Source: Alphaproteobacteria bacterium
GTDB taxonomy: Bacteria; Pseudomonadota; Alphaproteobacteria; DSM-16000; Inquilinaceae
Reading direction: 5' to 3'
DNA length: 62,748 nt
Assembly: GCA_028277405.1 (NCBI GenBank)
Contig: JANQGH010000035.1
Span: 1 to 62,748 of the forward strand
Shown: piece after piece, positions 24,630 to 31,215 of the stretch
Position numbering within the stretch: position 1 is the first letter of the stretch
Layout of the letters: each line of letters starts with the position of its first letter
The notes under the pieces: model-generated
Told to the model about the DNA's origin: nothing
Seen by the model: only the letters and a program-made list of their open reading frames with translations
Database searches by the model: none
Translations under genes and position numbers: made by a program

Positions 24630-24694
24630 GCCAGGTCAGGGCCCCGCCTGCGCCATGAACTCGGTGTCGAGGCTAGCCTCGATGGGCTTCGGTG
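24630..24694. repeat. 65-bp direct repeat, copy 2
   Basis: Direct copy of 24445-24509. Its last bases run into another GGTGACAGTTTACT end at 24690, so the 65-bp unit and the REP-like arm form a composite. Confidence 0.85.
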
Positions 24695-24720
24695 ACAGTT
24701 TACTAGGGTCCGGACCCTAG
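24690..24720. repeat. REP-like arm joined to an 18-bp perfect palindrome
   Basis: CGGTGACAGTTTACT leads directly into CTAGGGTCCGGACCCTAG (24703-24720), a perfect 18-base palindrome. The rest of 24721-24855 shows no recognisable gene. Confidence 0.8.
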
Positions 24721-24855
24721 TTTCAAAACGAGGTGAGCGCGTGCTTCGCTGATCTGGGCTGAGTTTTTCGCTACCGTGCCGAAAGCCGTGAGCCCGCCAT
24801 AGCGGCGTGACTCACAAGACCCGGCCTCCGGCAAACCCGGTGCGGTTCAGGATTC

Positions 24856-24877
24856 CGGTGACAGTGTACTAAATCCC
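24856..24877. repeat. REP-like arm just upstream of the transposase
   Basis: CGGTGACAGTGTACTAAATC, one base different from the arms of the 99-bp palindromes, ends 22 bases before the RAYT start. Confidence 0.85.
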
Positions 24878-24899
24878 TAGTTCCTGCCATGCTCCTCCC

Positions 24900-25559
24900 A
24901 TGGCCCGTCTCGCCCGCCTCGTCGTTCCCGGACTGCCGCACCATGTCACCCAGCGTGGCAACCGGCGTGATCAGACCTTCTTTGAGAAGGGCGACTATGC
25001 GCTCTATCTCGACCTGCTGGCTGACAGCGCCAAGCGGGCGCGGGCGGAGGTCTGGGCCTATTGCCTGATGCCCAACCATGTCCATGTCATTTTGGTGCCG
25101 TCCGACGAGGACGGGCTGCGCCGCACTTTCGCCGAGCTGCATCGGCGCTACACCGGTTTCGTGAATGCGCGGGCGCGCACGACCGGGCACCTGTGGCAAG
25201 GGCGCTTTGGCTCCGTGGTGATGGACGAGACCCATCTCATGAACGCGGTGCGCTATGTCACGCTGAACCCGGTGCGCGCCGGCCTGGTCAAGCGGGCGCG
25301 CGGCTGGGCCTGGTCGAGCGCGCGGGCGCATCTGGCGGGAGAGGACGACGCGGTCGTGACGGTCAAGCCCGTGCTGGACCGGATCGGCGACTTCGCCGCC
25401 TTTCTGGCCGAGCCGTTTGACGAGGACACGGCCTACGCAGCCTTGCGCCGCGCCGAATCCACTGGCCGCCCGACAGGCGACCGGGACTGGTTGCGCGCCC
25501 TGGAACAGCGCACCGGCCGCACACTGGCGCCGCAAAAACGTGGGCCGAAGCCTAAATAA
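24900..25559 (+). CDS. REP-associated tyrosine transposase (RAYT, Y1/IS200-like)
   Basis: A 219-residue single-strand endonuclease of the Y1 HUH superfamily. It opens with LARLVVPGLPHHVTQRGNRR, carries the HUH pair His60/His62 in MPNHVHVIL, the typical GHLWQGRFGS and a candidate catalytic Tyr119 in AVRYVTLNPVRAGLV. RAYTs are single-copy domesticated relatives of IS200 transposases that cut REP hairpins. Repeat arms lie 22 bases upstream and within 10-60 bases downstream, as expected for its own REP family. All key residues are intact, so it is probably active or recently so. Confidence 0.93.
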   Translation: MARLARLVVPGLPHHVTQRGNRRDQTFFEKGDYALYLDLLADSAKRARAEVWAYCLMPNHVHVILVPSDEDGLRRTFAELHRRYTGFVNARARTTGHLWQGRFGSVVMDETHLMNAVRYVTLNPVRAGLVKRARGWAWSSARAHLAGEDDAVVTVKPVLDRIGDFAAFLAEPFDEDTAYAALRRAESTGRPTGDRDWLRALEQRTGRTLAPQKRGPKPK

Positions 25560-25567
25560 GGGGTTAA

Positions 25568-25616
25568 GTTAACTGTCACCGTATTACGGAAAAGGGGATT
25601 TAGTAAACTGTCACCG
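25568..25616. repeat. Two inverted REP-like arms downstream of the transposase
   Basis: A partial arm TTAACTGTCACCG (ending 25581) and a full arm GATTTAGTAAACTGTCACC (within 25595-25616), both inverted relative to the arms upstream of the gene. Together with 24856-24877 they bracket the RAYT gene. Confidence 0.85.
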
Positions 25617-25669
25617 TTTTTTATATTAGTGGAGAAAAACCAGGCGATTTCGGCGGGACGGTCAGGGCC

Positions 25670-25957
25670 TTAGAGTTCTTCCCTGGGGTCTTGGCCACGC
25701 AAAATACGAACGATCTCGACCAGGTCATGATTGACGATCCGATAGTAGATCGTGTGCGGGTGATGCACGCTGCGCCGATAGCCGGCGCGGTAATCCGATT
25801 TCTGGAATTGCATTGGCGCGTCGCCGATCTCTGCCAGTCTGGCGATCAGACGATCGAAATAGTTATCGGCGCGCGACGGCCCGAAGGTATCGATGCCGTA
25901 GCGATAGAGGTTGGCTAGGTCTTCATCCGCTTTTCGTGTAAGCCTATACGCCCCCAT
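25670..25957 (-). CDS. ParE/RelE-family toxin (module 1)
   Basis: A 95-residue toxin, starting at ATG 25957 (MGAYRLTRKADEDL). It has the ParE pattern of N-terminal helices (LYRYGIDTFGPSRADNYFDRL), the QFQKSDYRAGYRRSVHHPHTIYYRI block and the C-terminal VEIVRILRGQDP. ParE toxins poison DNA gyrase; RelE relatives cut mRNA, and sequence alone does not decide which. It overlaps the 3' end of the antitoxin gene by 14 bases, the standard antitoxin-first operon. Confidence 0.9.
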   Translation of the reverse strand: MGAYRLTRKADEDLANLYRYGIDTFGPSRADNYFDRLIARLAEIGDAPMQFQKSDYRAGYRRSVHHPHTIYYRIVNHDLVEIVRILRGQDPREEL

Positions 25958-26195
25958 CGAGACGCAGTTCCTGTTTGACCGCCGCGCGGATATCTTCCGC
26001 TGTCCGCTCACTGACGCCGCTGTTCTCGCCCTCGATCAGCGCCGCGATCACAGCCTCCCGATGATTGGTCTTTGCTTCAAGCAGCCGAAGAGCATCGCGC
26101 ATAACCTCACTGGCGGACGCGTATCGGCCGGACTCCACCTGGCCCGCCACGAACCTTTCAAAATGATCGCCAAGAGCGACTGAGGTGTTTTTCAC
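25944..26195 (-). CDS. ParD-family antitoxin (module 1)
   Basis: An 83-residue protein with GTG start at 26195, chosen because AAAGGAG lies at ideal spacing upstream; an ATG at 26219 is the alternative. The N-terminal ribbon-helix-helix (KNTSVALGDHFERFVAGQVE, then SGRYASASEVMRDALRLLE) binds the operator; the acidic C-terminus (SERTAEDIRAAVKQEL) wraps the toxin. It should neutralise the ParE-like protein encoded by the overlapping gene. A perfect palindrome lies in its promoter region. Confidence 0.92.
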   Translation of the reverse strand: MKNTSVALGDHFERFVAGQVESGRYASASEVMRDALRLLEAKTNHREAVIAALIEGENSGVSERTAEDIRAAVKQELRLDGGV

Positions 26196-26220
26196 GGCAA
26201 CGCTCCTTTCTGGATTCACA

Positions 26221-26237
26221 TTACCAAATTTTGGTAA
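26221..26237. promoter_or_regulatory. Perfect palindrome, probable ParD operator of module 1
   Basis: TTACCAAATTTTGGTAA is a 17-base perfect dyad 25 bases upstream of the chosen antitoxin start, where autoregulatory ribbon-helix-helix antitoxins usually bind. Binding is inferred from position and symmetry. Confidence 0.65.
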
Positions 26238-26300
26238 GCCCTACAAATGTGCCCCTCCCTTGCTTGAGTTTCGGTGGAGTTTCGGGAGTTTCGGGAGTTT

Positions 26301-26399
26301 CGGTGACAGTTTACTAAATCCCTTTCATGAAACCACTTATGAAAATCGATTCCAATTTGATTGAAGATAACCGAAAGGGGATTTAGTAAACTGTCACCG
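26301..26399. repeat. 99-bp REP-like palindromic element, copy 2
   Basis: Same length and same 22-base inverted arms as the copy at 24516-24614; differences are confined to the interior. It lies between the two divergent toxin-antitoxin promoters. A short run of GAGTTTCGG-type micro-repeats (26264-26300) precedes it. Confidence 0.9.
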
Positions 26400-26434
26400 T
26401 TTTTAGCTAACCTGTGTTGAGATCAACCGGACGA

Positions 26435-26453
26435 GGTATGAATAATTCATACC
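26435..26453. promoter_or_regulatory. Perfect palindrome, probable operator of module 2
   Basis: GGTATGAATAATTCATACC, a 19-base perfect dyad 33 bases before the second antitoxin gene. It is unrelated in sequence to the module 1 operator, so cross-regulation is unlikely. Confidence 0.65.
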
Positions 26454-26485
26454 CGATGATATGATGGCGACAAAGGAAACGCCTC

Positions 26486-26767
26486 ATGTCAAAGATCGAC
26501 AAGCGCACGATCAGCCTGCCGGCGGAGCAGGCCGCCTATATCGATGAAATGGTCAGATCGGGCAACTATGCATCGGCGAGCGAGGTCGTTCGCGCAGGCC
26601 TGCGCGCCTTAAGAGAGCGCGATGAAGCCGTCGAGAGATGGCTTCGCGATGATGTAGCGCCGGCCTATGACGCGATGAAGGCCGATCCTTCGAAGGCCAT
26701 GGATGTTGAAGCCGCGTTTGCCCGGGTCCGCGCGCGGCATGCGGCCAGGGTCAAAGGACAGGCGTGA
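26486..26767 (+). CDS. ParD-family antitoxin (module 2)
   Basis: A 93-residue antitoxin. Its ribbon-helix-helix half reads TISLPAEQAAYIDEMV then SGNYASASEVVRAGLRAL. The C-terminal half (DEAVERWLRDDVAPAYDAMK) is the PF03693/CC2985-type toxin-binding helix pair. AAAGGAAAC gives the ribosome site. The stop overlaps the toxin start (GTGA). It is clearly a different lineage from module 1, so this is not a local duplication. Confidence 0.93.
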   Translation: MSKIDKRTISLPAEQAAYIDEMVRSGNYASASEVVRAGLRALRERDEAVERWLRDDVAPAYDAMKADPSKAMDVEAAFARVRARHAARVKGQA

Positions 26768-27066
26768 AGCGACGGACGGTCCGGTTTGGCCCCCATGCGG
26801 CCCAGGACCTTGTCGAACTCTATGATTGGATCGCGGAGGCCTCCGGACCACAGACTGCAATCGCCTATGTGGAAAAGCTGGAGGCATTTTGCCGATCCTT
26901 GGAGACGGCGTCCGAACGCGGACAGAGACGTGACGATATCCGTGAAGGGCTGCGGATCGCCAGCTTCCGGCGGCGGGTCACGATTGCCTTTTCGGTCGAC
27001 CACGATCGCGTAATGATTCTACGGCTCTTTCGCGCGGGCCGAAACTGGGAGGACGATCCTGTTTGA
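26764..27066 (+). CDS. ParE-family toxin (module 2)
   Basis: A 100-residue toxin with a GTG start inside the antitoxin stop (GTGA overlap). Features are VRFGPHAAQDLVELYDWIAE, YVEKLEAFCRSLETASERG and the C-terminal VTIAFSVDHDRVMILRLFRAG typical of ParE. It is expected to be held in check by the upstream ParD. It ends the accessory patch; housekeeping genes resume with hsp20 on the other strand. Confidence 0.92.
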   Translation: MKRRTVRFGPHAAQDLVELYDWIAEASGPQTAIAYVEKLEAFCRSLETASERGQRRDDIREGLRIASFRRRVTIAFSVDHDRVMILRLFRAGRNWEDDPV

Positions 27067-27154
27067 TCGAAGGCCATACGGGGCCCGCCCCGATCGGACG
27101 TAATCAGTGCAAAAGCACAGGCCATCCCATGGCAGACTTGTGGGAGTTCCCCAA

Positions 27155-27185
27155 GAAGAAAGCGGCGCCCGGGTTGGGCGCCGCT
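27155..27185 (-). terminator. Rho-independent terminator of hsp20
   Basis: Perfect 10-bp stem (AGCGGCGCCC 27161-27170 with GGGCGCCGCT 27176-27185). On the minus strand it is followed by a T-rich TTTCTTCTT, 25 bases beyond the hsp20 stop. Confidence 0.75.
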
Positions 27186-27209
27186 CCACTGGTTTTCGGT
27201 CGTTGACCG

Positions 27210-27665
27210 TCAGGCCGCCTGGGCTTCGAGTTGCTTGTTGGCGGAGCCGGCGATTTCGATCGTGCGGGGCTTCAGGGCCTCGGGCACCTCGCGGGCAAGC
27301 TCGATATGCAGCAGGCCGTTTTCCAACCGCGCGCCGGTCACTTTGACGTAATCGGCGAGCTGGAAGCGGCGCTCAAACGCGCGACCGGCGATACCGCGAT
27401 AGAGGTACGAGGTCTCTTCGCCCTCATCCTTGCGGGCATTGCCCTTCACGGTCAGCGTGTTCTCGTTGGCGACGATCTCAAGGTCGTCCTCGCCAAAGCC
27501 GGCCACGGCCATCGAGATCAGATAGCTGTCGTCGCTCGTCTTGACGATGTTGTAAGGCGGGTAGGACGTGGTCGCGTCCTGCTGAAAGGCATTGTCGAAA
27601 ACGCGGGAGATTCGGTCAAAGCCAACGGTGGACCGAAACAGCGGAGACAAATCAAACGTACGCAT
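27210..27665 (-). CDS. Small heat-shock protein Hsp20 (IbpA-type)
   Basis: A 151-residue holdase that binds unfolding proteins. The N-terminal arm MRTFDLSPLFRSTVGFDR is IbpA-like. The alpha-crystallin domain runs from YPPYNIVKT to IELAREVPEA, with the conserved YLYRGIAGRAFERRF and the GLLHIEL strand. The C-terminal anchoring I-x-I/V motif is represented by KPRTIEIA. A strong AGGAGG site precedes the ATG but is predicted to be hidden in a hairpin, with a heat-shock promoter further upstream, which fits temperature control at two levels. Confidence 0.95.
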   Translation of the reverse strand: MRTFDLSPLFRSTVGFDRISRVFDNAFQQDATTSYPPYNIVKTSDDSYLISMAVAGFGEDDLEIVANENTLTVKGNARKDEGEETSYLYRGIAGRAFERRFQLADYVKVTGARLENGLLHIELAREVPEALKPRTIEIAGSANKQLEAQAA

Positions 27666-27666
27666 T

Positions 27667-27691
27667 GGTTATCCTCCTAAGAAGCGATACC
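27667..27691 (-). promoter_or_regulatory. ROSE-like RNA thermometer hairpin over the hsp20 ribosome site
   Basis: On the minus strand, GGTATCGCTTCTT pairs back on AGGAGGATAACC: GGT/ACC, ATC/GAT, then CTT/GAG with an unpaired G on the 5' side. This masks the Shine-Dalgarno sequence. The UCGCU segment with its odd G opposite AGGA matches the conserved core of ROSE elements, which control hsp20 genes in alphaproteobacteria. The leader upstream (to about 27798) is GC-rich and can form further hairpins, as ROSE leaders do. Inferred from pairing by eye. Confidence 0.65.
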
Positions 27692-27805
27692 TGTGATGTG
27701 GGGCGTGCCACCTTGGCCCCGCCCCTCGCCGCGCGCTTTCCGAAGAAGCCGCGAAGCTGTGTTTTCGTCGACCGGCCCAGCATTGGCGCCGCATCGACCG
27801 ACTAT

Positions 27806-27834
27806 ACATAGGAAGCGGCCGGACAGGCTTCAAG
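27806..27834 (-). promoter_or_regulatory. RpoH (sigma-32)-type promoter of hsp20
   Basis: On the minus strand, CTTG (27834-27831), 18 bases, then CCTATGT (27812-27806). This fits the alphaproteobacterial heat-shock consensus CTTG-N17/18-CYTATNT. The predicted start is near 27798, giving a leader of about 130 bases that includes the thermometer. Confidence 0.6.
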
Positions 27835-27861
27835 ACCCGCTAAGGCCTTGAGATTATTGGT

Positions 27862-28896
27862 CTATGCCTGAAGGCTGGCGACCTCGAACGTCGATTTGCG
27901 ACCGACATGTTCTGCGTCGGTTGCAAGCCATTCAGCGGTCGCCTCGCGGCCCAGCGCGAACAGCTCGCGCAAGAATCCGAGGTCGCCGTTCAGCTTGGAC
28001 GAGGCGCCGAAATGGCCCATCTCCGCCTCCTTGCCGATCATGTGCAGATACATCGGTTTGAGGCCGCTTTGGCCGTCGGTGAGCTGGTGTTCGGCGAGCA
28101 GGCGATTGATCAGGCCCAGCGCCCGTGCCTCGCGCATGAAGGTGGCGTTGAAGCTGATCTCGTTGACCCGGTTCATGATCGCGGTGCCGCTGCGCGGAAC
28201 GTCGTCCCGCTCAATCGGATTGACCTGCACGACCAGCACGTCGCGCGCCTCGCAGGCGTGGATCAGGGGATAAAGCGTCGGGTTGCCCATATAGCCGCCG
28301 TCCCAGTATTCCTCACCGTCAATCTCGACGGCCTGGAACAGGAACGGCAGGCAGGCCGAAGCCAACAGCGCGTCGATGGTGATGTCGTTGCCGGCGAAAA
28401 CCCGAAGCCGGCCTTTCGTGACGTTTGTCGCGCTGACATAGAGCCGGGGCAGTTGCGACTGGCACAGACAGTCGATGTCGACCAGCTTGTCCAACACGTC
28501 GCGCAGCGGGTTCCAGTTCAGGGGGTTGAACTGGTAGGGCGAGGCGACCCGCATCATGAAGTCGAAGGCGACATAAGCCGGCGAGACGTCGAGGTTGGGG
28601 CTGCCGGTCAGGCGGCCAAGCCAGTCGGACTGAAACGGGCCGAAGGCGCTGCGCCGCGAGATCTCGACCCAGAGATCCTCGAGCAACTGCCGTGCCCCGT
28701 CGCGACCGCCCTTCGCCAGGCCGCAGGTCAGGATGGCGCCGTTGACGGCACCGGCGCTGGTACCGCTGATGCCCTCGATTTCGTAGCGGCCGTCTTCCAG
28801 CAACGCATCCAGCACGCCCCAGGTGAAGGCGCCGTGCGAGCCGCCGCCTTGCAGCGCCAGGTTGATGCGTTGGGGGGACCGTTTCCTCGCGGCCAT
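27862..28896 (-). CDS. Patatin-like phospholipase
   Basis: A 344-residue lipid acyl hydrolase with the Ser-Asp dyad: oxyanion loop GGGSHG (17-22), nucleophile Ser47 in GTSAG (45-49), and catalytic Asp in EEYWDGGYMGNP (about 200). Its ATG begins on the base after the 3-hydroxybutyrate dehydrogenase stop, so it is translationally linked to that gene. Patatin-like proteins beside hydroxybutyrate dehydrogenase occur in many alphaproteobacteria. Activity on lipids or on polyhydroxybutyrate is a guess from context. Confidence 0.92.
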   Translation of the reverse strand: MAARKRSPQRINLALQGGGSHGAFTWGVLDALLEDGRYEIEGISGTSAGAVNGAILTCGLAKGGRDGARQLLEDLWVEISRRSAFGPFQSDWLGRLTGSPNLDVSPAYVAFDFMMRVASPYQFNPLNWNPLRDVLDKLVDIDCLCQSQLPRLYVSATNVTKGRLRVFAGNDITIDALLASACLPFLFQAVEIDGEEYWDGGYMGNPTLYPLIHACEARDVLVVQVNPIERDDVPRSGTAIMNRVNEISFNATFMREARALGLINRLLAEHQLTDGQSGLKPMYLHMIGKEAEMGHFGASSKLNGDLGFLRELFALGREATAEWLATDAEHVGRKSTFEVASLQA

Positions 28897-29685
28897 CTAT
28901 TGCGCGATCCAGCCGCCGTCCATGGACAGGTTGGCACCGGTCATCTGGTCGGCGGCCGGCGAGCAGATGAACACGGCGGCCGCGCCGACCTGTTGCGGCT
29001 GAACGAACTGCAGGGACGGCTGTTTGCCGCCGAGCAGCAGCCTGGCGCCCTCCTCAACCGACACGCCGTGCTTTTCCGCCAGCGCGACGATCTGGGTCTC
29101 AACCAGCGGCGTGCGCACCCAGCCGGGGCTGATGGCGTTGCAGGTGACGCCCGTGCCCGCGTTTTCTAGGCCGACCACCTTGGTCAGCCCGATGACGCCA
29201 TGCTTGGCCGCGACATAGCCGGCCTTTTCGACCGAGGCGACGATGCCATGGGCGGACGCGGTGTTGATGATACGGCCCCAGCCGCGCTCGCGCATGCCGG
29301 CCACGACCAGCCGGGTCGAATGGAATGCCGACGACAAATTGATCGCCAGGATCGCGTCCCATTTGGCCACCGGAAAATCCTCGATCCGGTCGGTGTGCTG
29401 AATGCCGGCATTGTTGACCAAAATGTCGACGGGCCCGTGCGCGGCAGCGGCCGCTTCAACCAGCTCTTCGATCTCGTCCGGACGCGACAGATCGGCGCCG
29501 TGATAGCCGACGCTGACACCAGTCTCCTCCGCCAACGCCGAACGGGTCCGTTCGATCGCGTCCGGGTCTCCGAAACCGTTCAGCATCACGTTGGCGCCCT
29601 CGGCCGCAAGGGCCTGGGCCATCGCCAAACCGATGCCGCTGGTCGAGCCGGTCACGAGGGCGGACTTGCCGGTGAGCAGGGCCAT
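28897..29685 (-). CDS. bdhA: D-3-hydroxybutyrate dehydrogenase (SDR family)
   Basis: A 262-residue short-chain dehydrogenase interconverting 3-hydroxybutyrate and acetoacetate with NAD, the last step of polyhydroxybutyrate degradation. Nucleotide-binding TGSTSGIG (12-19), NNAG, and the Ser/Tyr/Lys triad in NTASAHGIVAS and YVAAKHG are present. The segment GGKQPSLQFVQPQQVG is distinctive of hydroxybutyrate dehydrogenases. It is in the middle of a DUF1192-bdhA-patatin operon. Confidence 0.93.
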   Translation of the reverse strand: MALLTGKSALVTGSTSGIGLAMAQALAAEGANVMLNGFGDPDAIERTRSALAEETGVSVGYHGADLSRPDEIEELVEAAAAAHGPVDILVNNAGIQHTDRIEDFPVAKWDAILAINLSSAFHSTRLVVAGMRERGWGRIINTASAHGIVASVEKAGYVAAKHGVIGLTKVVGLENAGTGVTCNAISPGWVRTPLVETQIVALAEKHGVSVEEGARLLLGGKQPSLQFVQPQQVGAAAVFICSPAADQMTGANLSMDGGWIAQ

Positions 29686-29708
29686 GGGACTGCACGCCTC
29701 CTAAAACG

Positions 29709-29891
29709 TCAGGATTTGAAGAACTTCTCGGCTTCGCTGAGATGATCCTTGCGGGCGGCGATGACCGTGCGCACACGCTCGATCTCCGCCTCTAACTGGG
29801 CGATATAGTCCTTGAGGTCCTCGATCGACAAGGGGTCGAGATTGGGCGGCGCGATCTTGGGGCGGCGCGGTTCAAGATCCTCGGGCTCCAT
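29709..29891 (-). CDS. DUF1192 small coiled-coil protein
   Basis: A 60-residue acidic protein (ATG 29891, MEPEDLEPRRPKIAPPNLDP). The mid-part DLKDYIAQLEAEIERVRTVI is a short coiled coil; this is the DUF1192 signature. It lies 23 bases upstream of bdhA and leads that operon. The function of DUF1192 is unknown. The preceding promoter region is shared with the divergent quinone oxidoreductase gene. Confidence 0.85.
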   Translation of the reverse strand: MEPEDLEPRRPKIAPPNLDPLSIEDLKDYIAQLEAEIERVRTVIAARKDHLSEAEKFFKS

Positions 29892-30008
29892 CTTTGGTCC
29901 TTTCCGTCGATTGTGCTGCGCGCAAGGTGCCGGCCAGACCGCAACTTGCCAAGAGGCACGCACCGACGCTACCAAGACTCCGATTATTCCCGCTACTGGA
30001 GAGCATCC

Positions 30009-31016
30009 ATGGCCGAGGCTGCCCAGCCGCCCAGCGAAATGACCGCGGTCGAGATTACGGAACCGGGCGAACCGGACGTGCTGCGGCCGGCGATCTTGCC
30101 GGTCCCCCGCCCCGGCGAAGGCGAGGTGCTGATCAAGGTCGCGGCAGCCGGCGTGAACCGGCCCGACGTTTTGCAGCGCAAGGGCGGTTATCCCCCGCCG
30201 CCGGGCGCCAGCCCCCTGCCCGGCCTGGAGGTCGCGGGCACGATCGTCGAGGTCGGGGCCGGTGTCGACGGCTGGGCGCGGGGCGATGCGGTTTGCGCCC
30301 TGGTCGCCGGCGGCGGCTATGCTGAGTATTGCGTCGCACCGGCGCTACAATGCCTGCGCGTCCCGTCCGGCCTGTCCATGGTCGAGGCGGCGGCCGTGCC
30401 TGAGACGTTCTTCACGGTCTGGACCAACGTGTTCCAGCGCGGCCGGCTGGCGGCGGGCGAAACCATCCTGATCCATGGCGGGTCCAGCGGCATCGGCACG
30501 ACCGCGATCCAGCTTGCCAAGAGCTTTGGCGCGACCGTGCTGACGACCGCCGGCAGCGACGAGAAATGCGCCGCCTGCCGCGATCTGGGAGCCGACTGGG
30601 CGATCAACTACAGGACCGAGGATTTCGTCGCCATCGCCAAGGAAGCGACGGCCGGCAAAGGCGTGGATCTGGTTTTGGACATGGTCGGCGGCGACTATTT
30701 GCCGCGCAACATCAGTGCGCTGGCTGTCGATGGCCGGCACGTCTCCATCGCTTTTCTCGGCGGCGCCAAAGTGACCCTGGACCTAAGGCCGGTCATGGTC
30801 AGACGTCTGACGCTGACGGGATCGACGTTGCGTCCTCGCTCTATCGCCGACAAAGCTGCGATTGCAGAGCAATTGCGCGAAAAAGTCTGGCCGCTGCTAG
30901 AAAACGGCGAGGTACGCCCAGTAGTCCATGCGACCATGCCACTAGAAAAAGCGGCAGAAGCTCATGCCTTGATGGAGACGAGCAGTCATATCGGGAAAAT
31001 CATCTTAGAGACCTGA
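30009..31016 (+). CDS. NAD(P)H quinone oxidoreductase (zeta-crystallin/PIG3 type)
   Basis: A 335-residue zinc-free MDR oxidoreductase. ATG 30009 follows CTGGAGAGC; a second Met ten codons in (MTAVEITEPG) is the alternative. The family blocks are GVNRPDVLQRKGGYPPPPG, the AVPETFFTVWTN helix, and the Rossmann motif HGGSSGIGTTAIQLAKSFGA. Relatives reduce quinones or enoyl compounds with NADPH. In several alphaproteobacteria this gene sits just upstream of trcR, as here. The physiological substrate is unknown. Confidence 0.92.
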   Translation: MAEAAQPPSEMTAVEITEPGEPDVLRPAILPVPRPGEGEVLIKVAAAGVNRPDVLQRKGGYPPPPGASPLPGLEVAGTIVEVGAGVDGWARGDAVCALVAGGGYAEYCVAPALQCLRVPSGLSMVEAAAVPETFFTVWTNVFQRGRLAAGETILIHGGSSGIGTTAIQLAKSFGATVLTTAGSDEKCAACRDLGADWAINYRTEDFVAIAKEATAGKGVDLVLDMVGGDYLPRNISALAVDGRHVSIAFLGGAKVTLDLRPVMVRRLTLTGSTLRPRSIADKAAIAEQLREKVWPLLENGEVRPVVHATMPLEKAAEAHALMETSSHIGKIILET

Positions 31017-31029
31017 TCCGACAACGTAT

Positions 31030-31104
31030 TTGCCTAGATTGCCGGAAGGCCCTATATGCACGGGTGGCAATTGGTCGCGTGTTGTGAGGCGCCGACCAGT
31101 TGCC
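31030..31104 (+). promoter_or_regulatory. Promoter plus 12-bp leader hairpin upstream of trcR
   Basis: TTGCCT (31030-31035), 17 bases, TATATG (31053-31058). The predicted start at about 31065 coincides with a hairpin: 31066-31077 (GGCAATTGGTCG) pairs with 31093-31104 (CGACCAGTTGCC) with one G-U. The remaining 110 bases to trcR are GC-rich. The role of the hairpin is unknown. Confidence 0.5.
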
Positions 31105-31215
31105 CGTCTCTGCAGCAGGATTATCAGGGGCGGACGCGCCCGGCCGCGTGATCGACGGCCAGACGCGCGGCCTCAGTCATTTCTATAGAATCGCCACAGC
31201 TAGGTAGGAAAACCC

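Noticed and set aside
24409..26400. CRISPR array
   Set aside because: The repeats are palindromic, variably spaced, partly inverted and tied to a RAYT. There are no regular unique spacers and no cas genes.
24409..27066. Prophage or integrative element
   Set aside because: No integrase, phage structural genes, tRNA target or long direct-repeat ends. A RAYT plus toxin-antitoxin modules is enough to explain the block.
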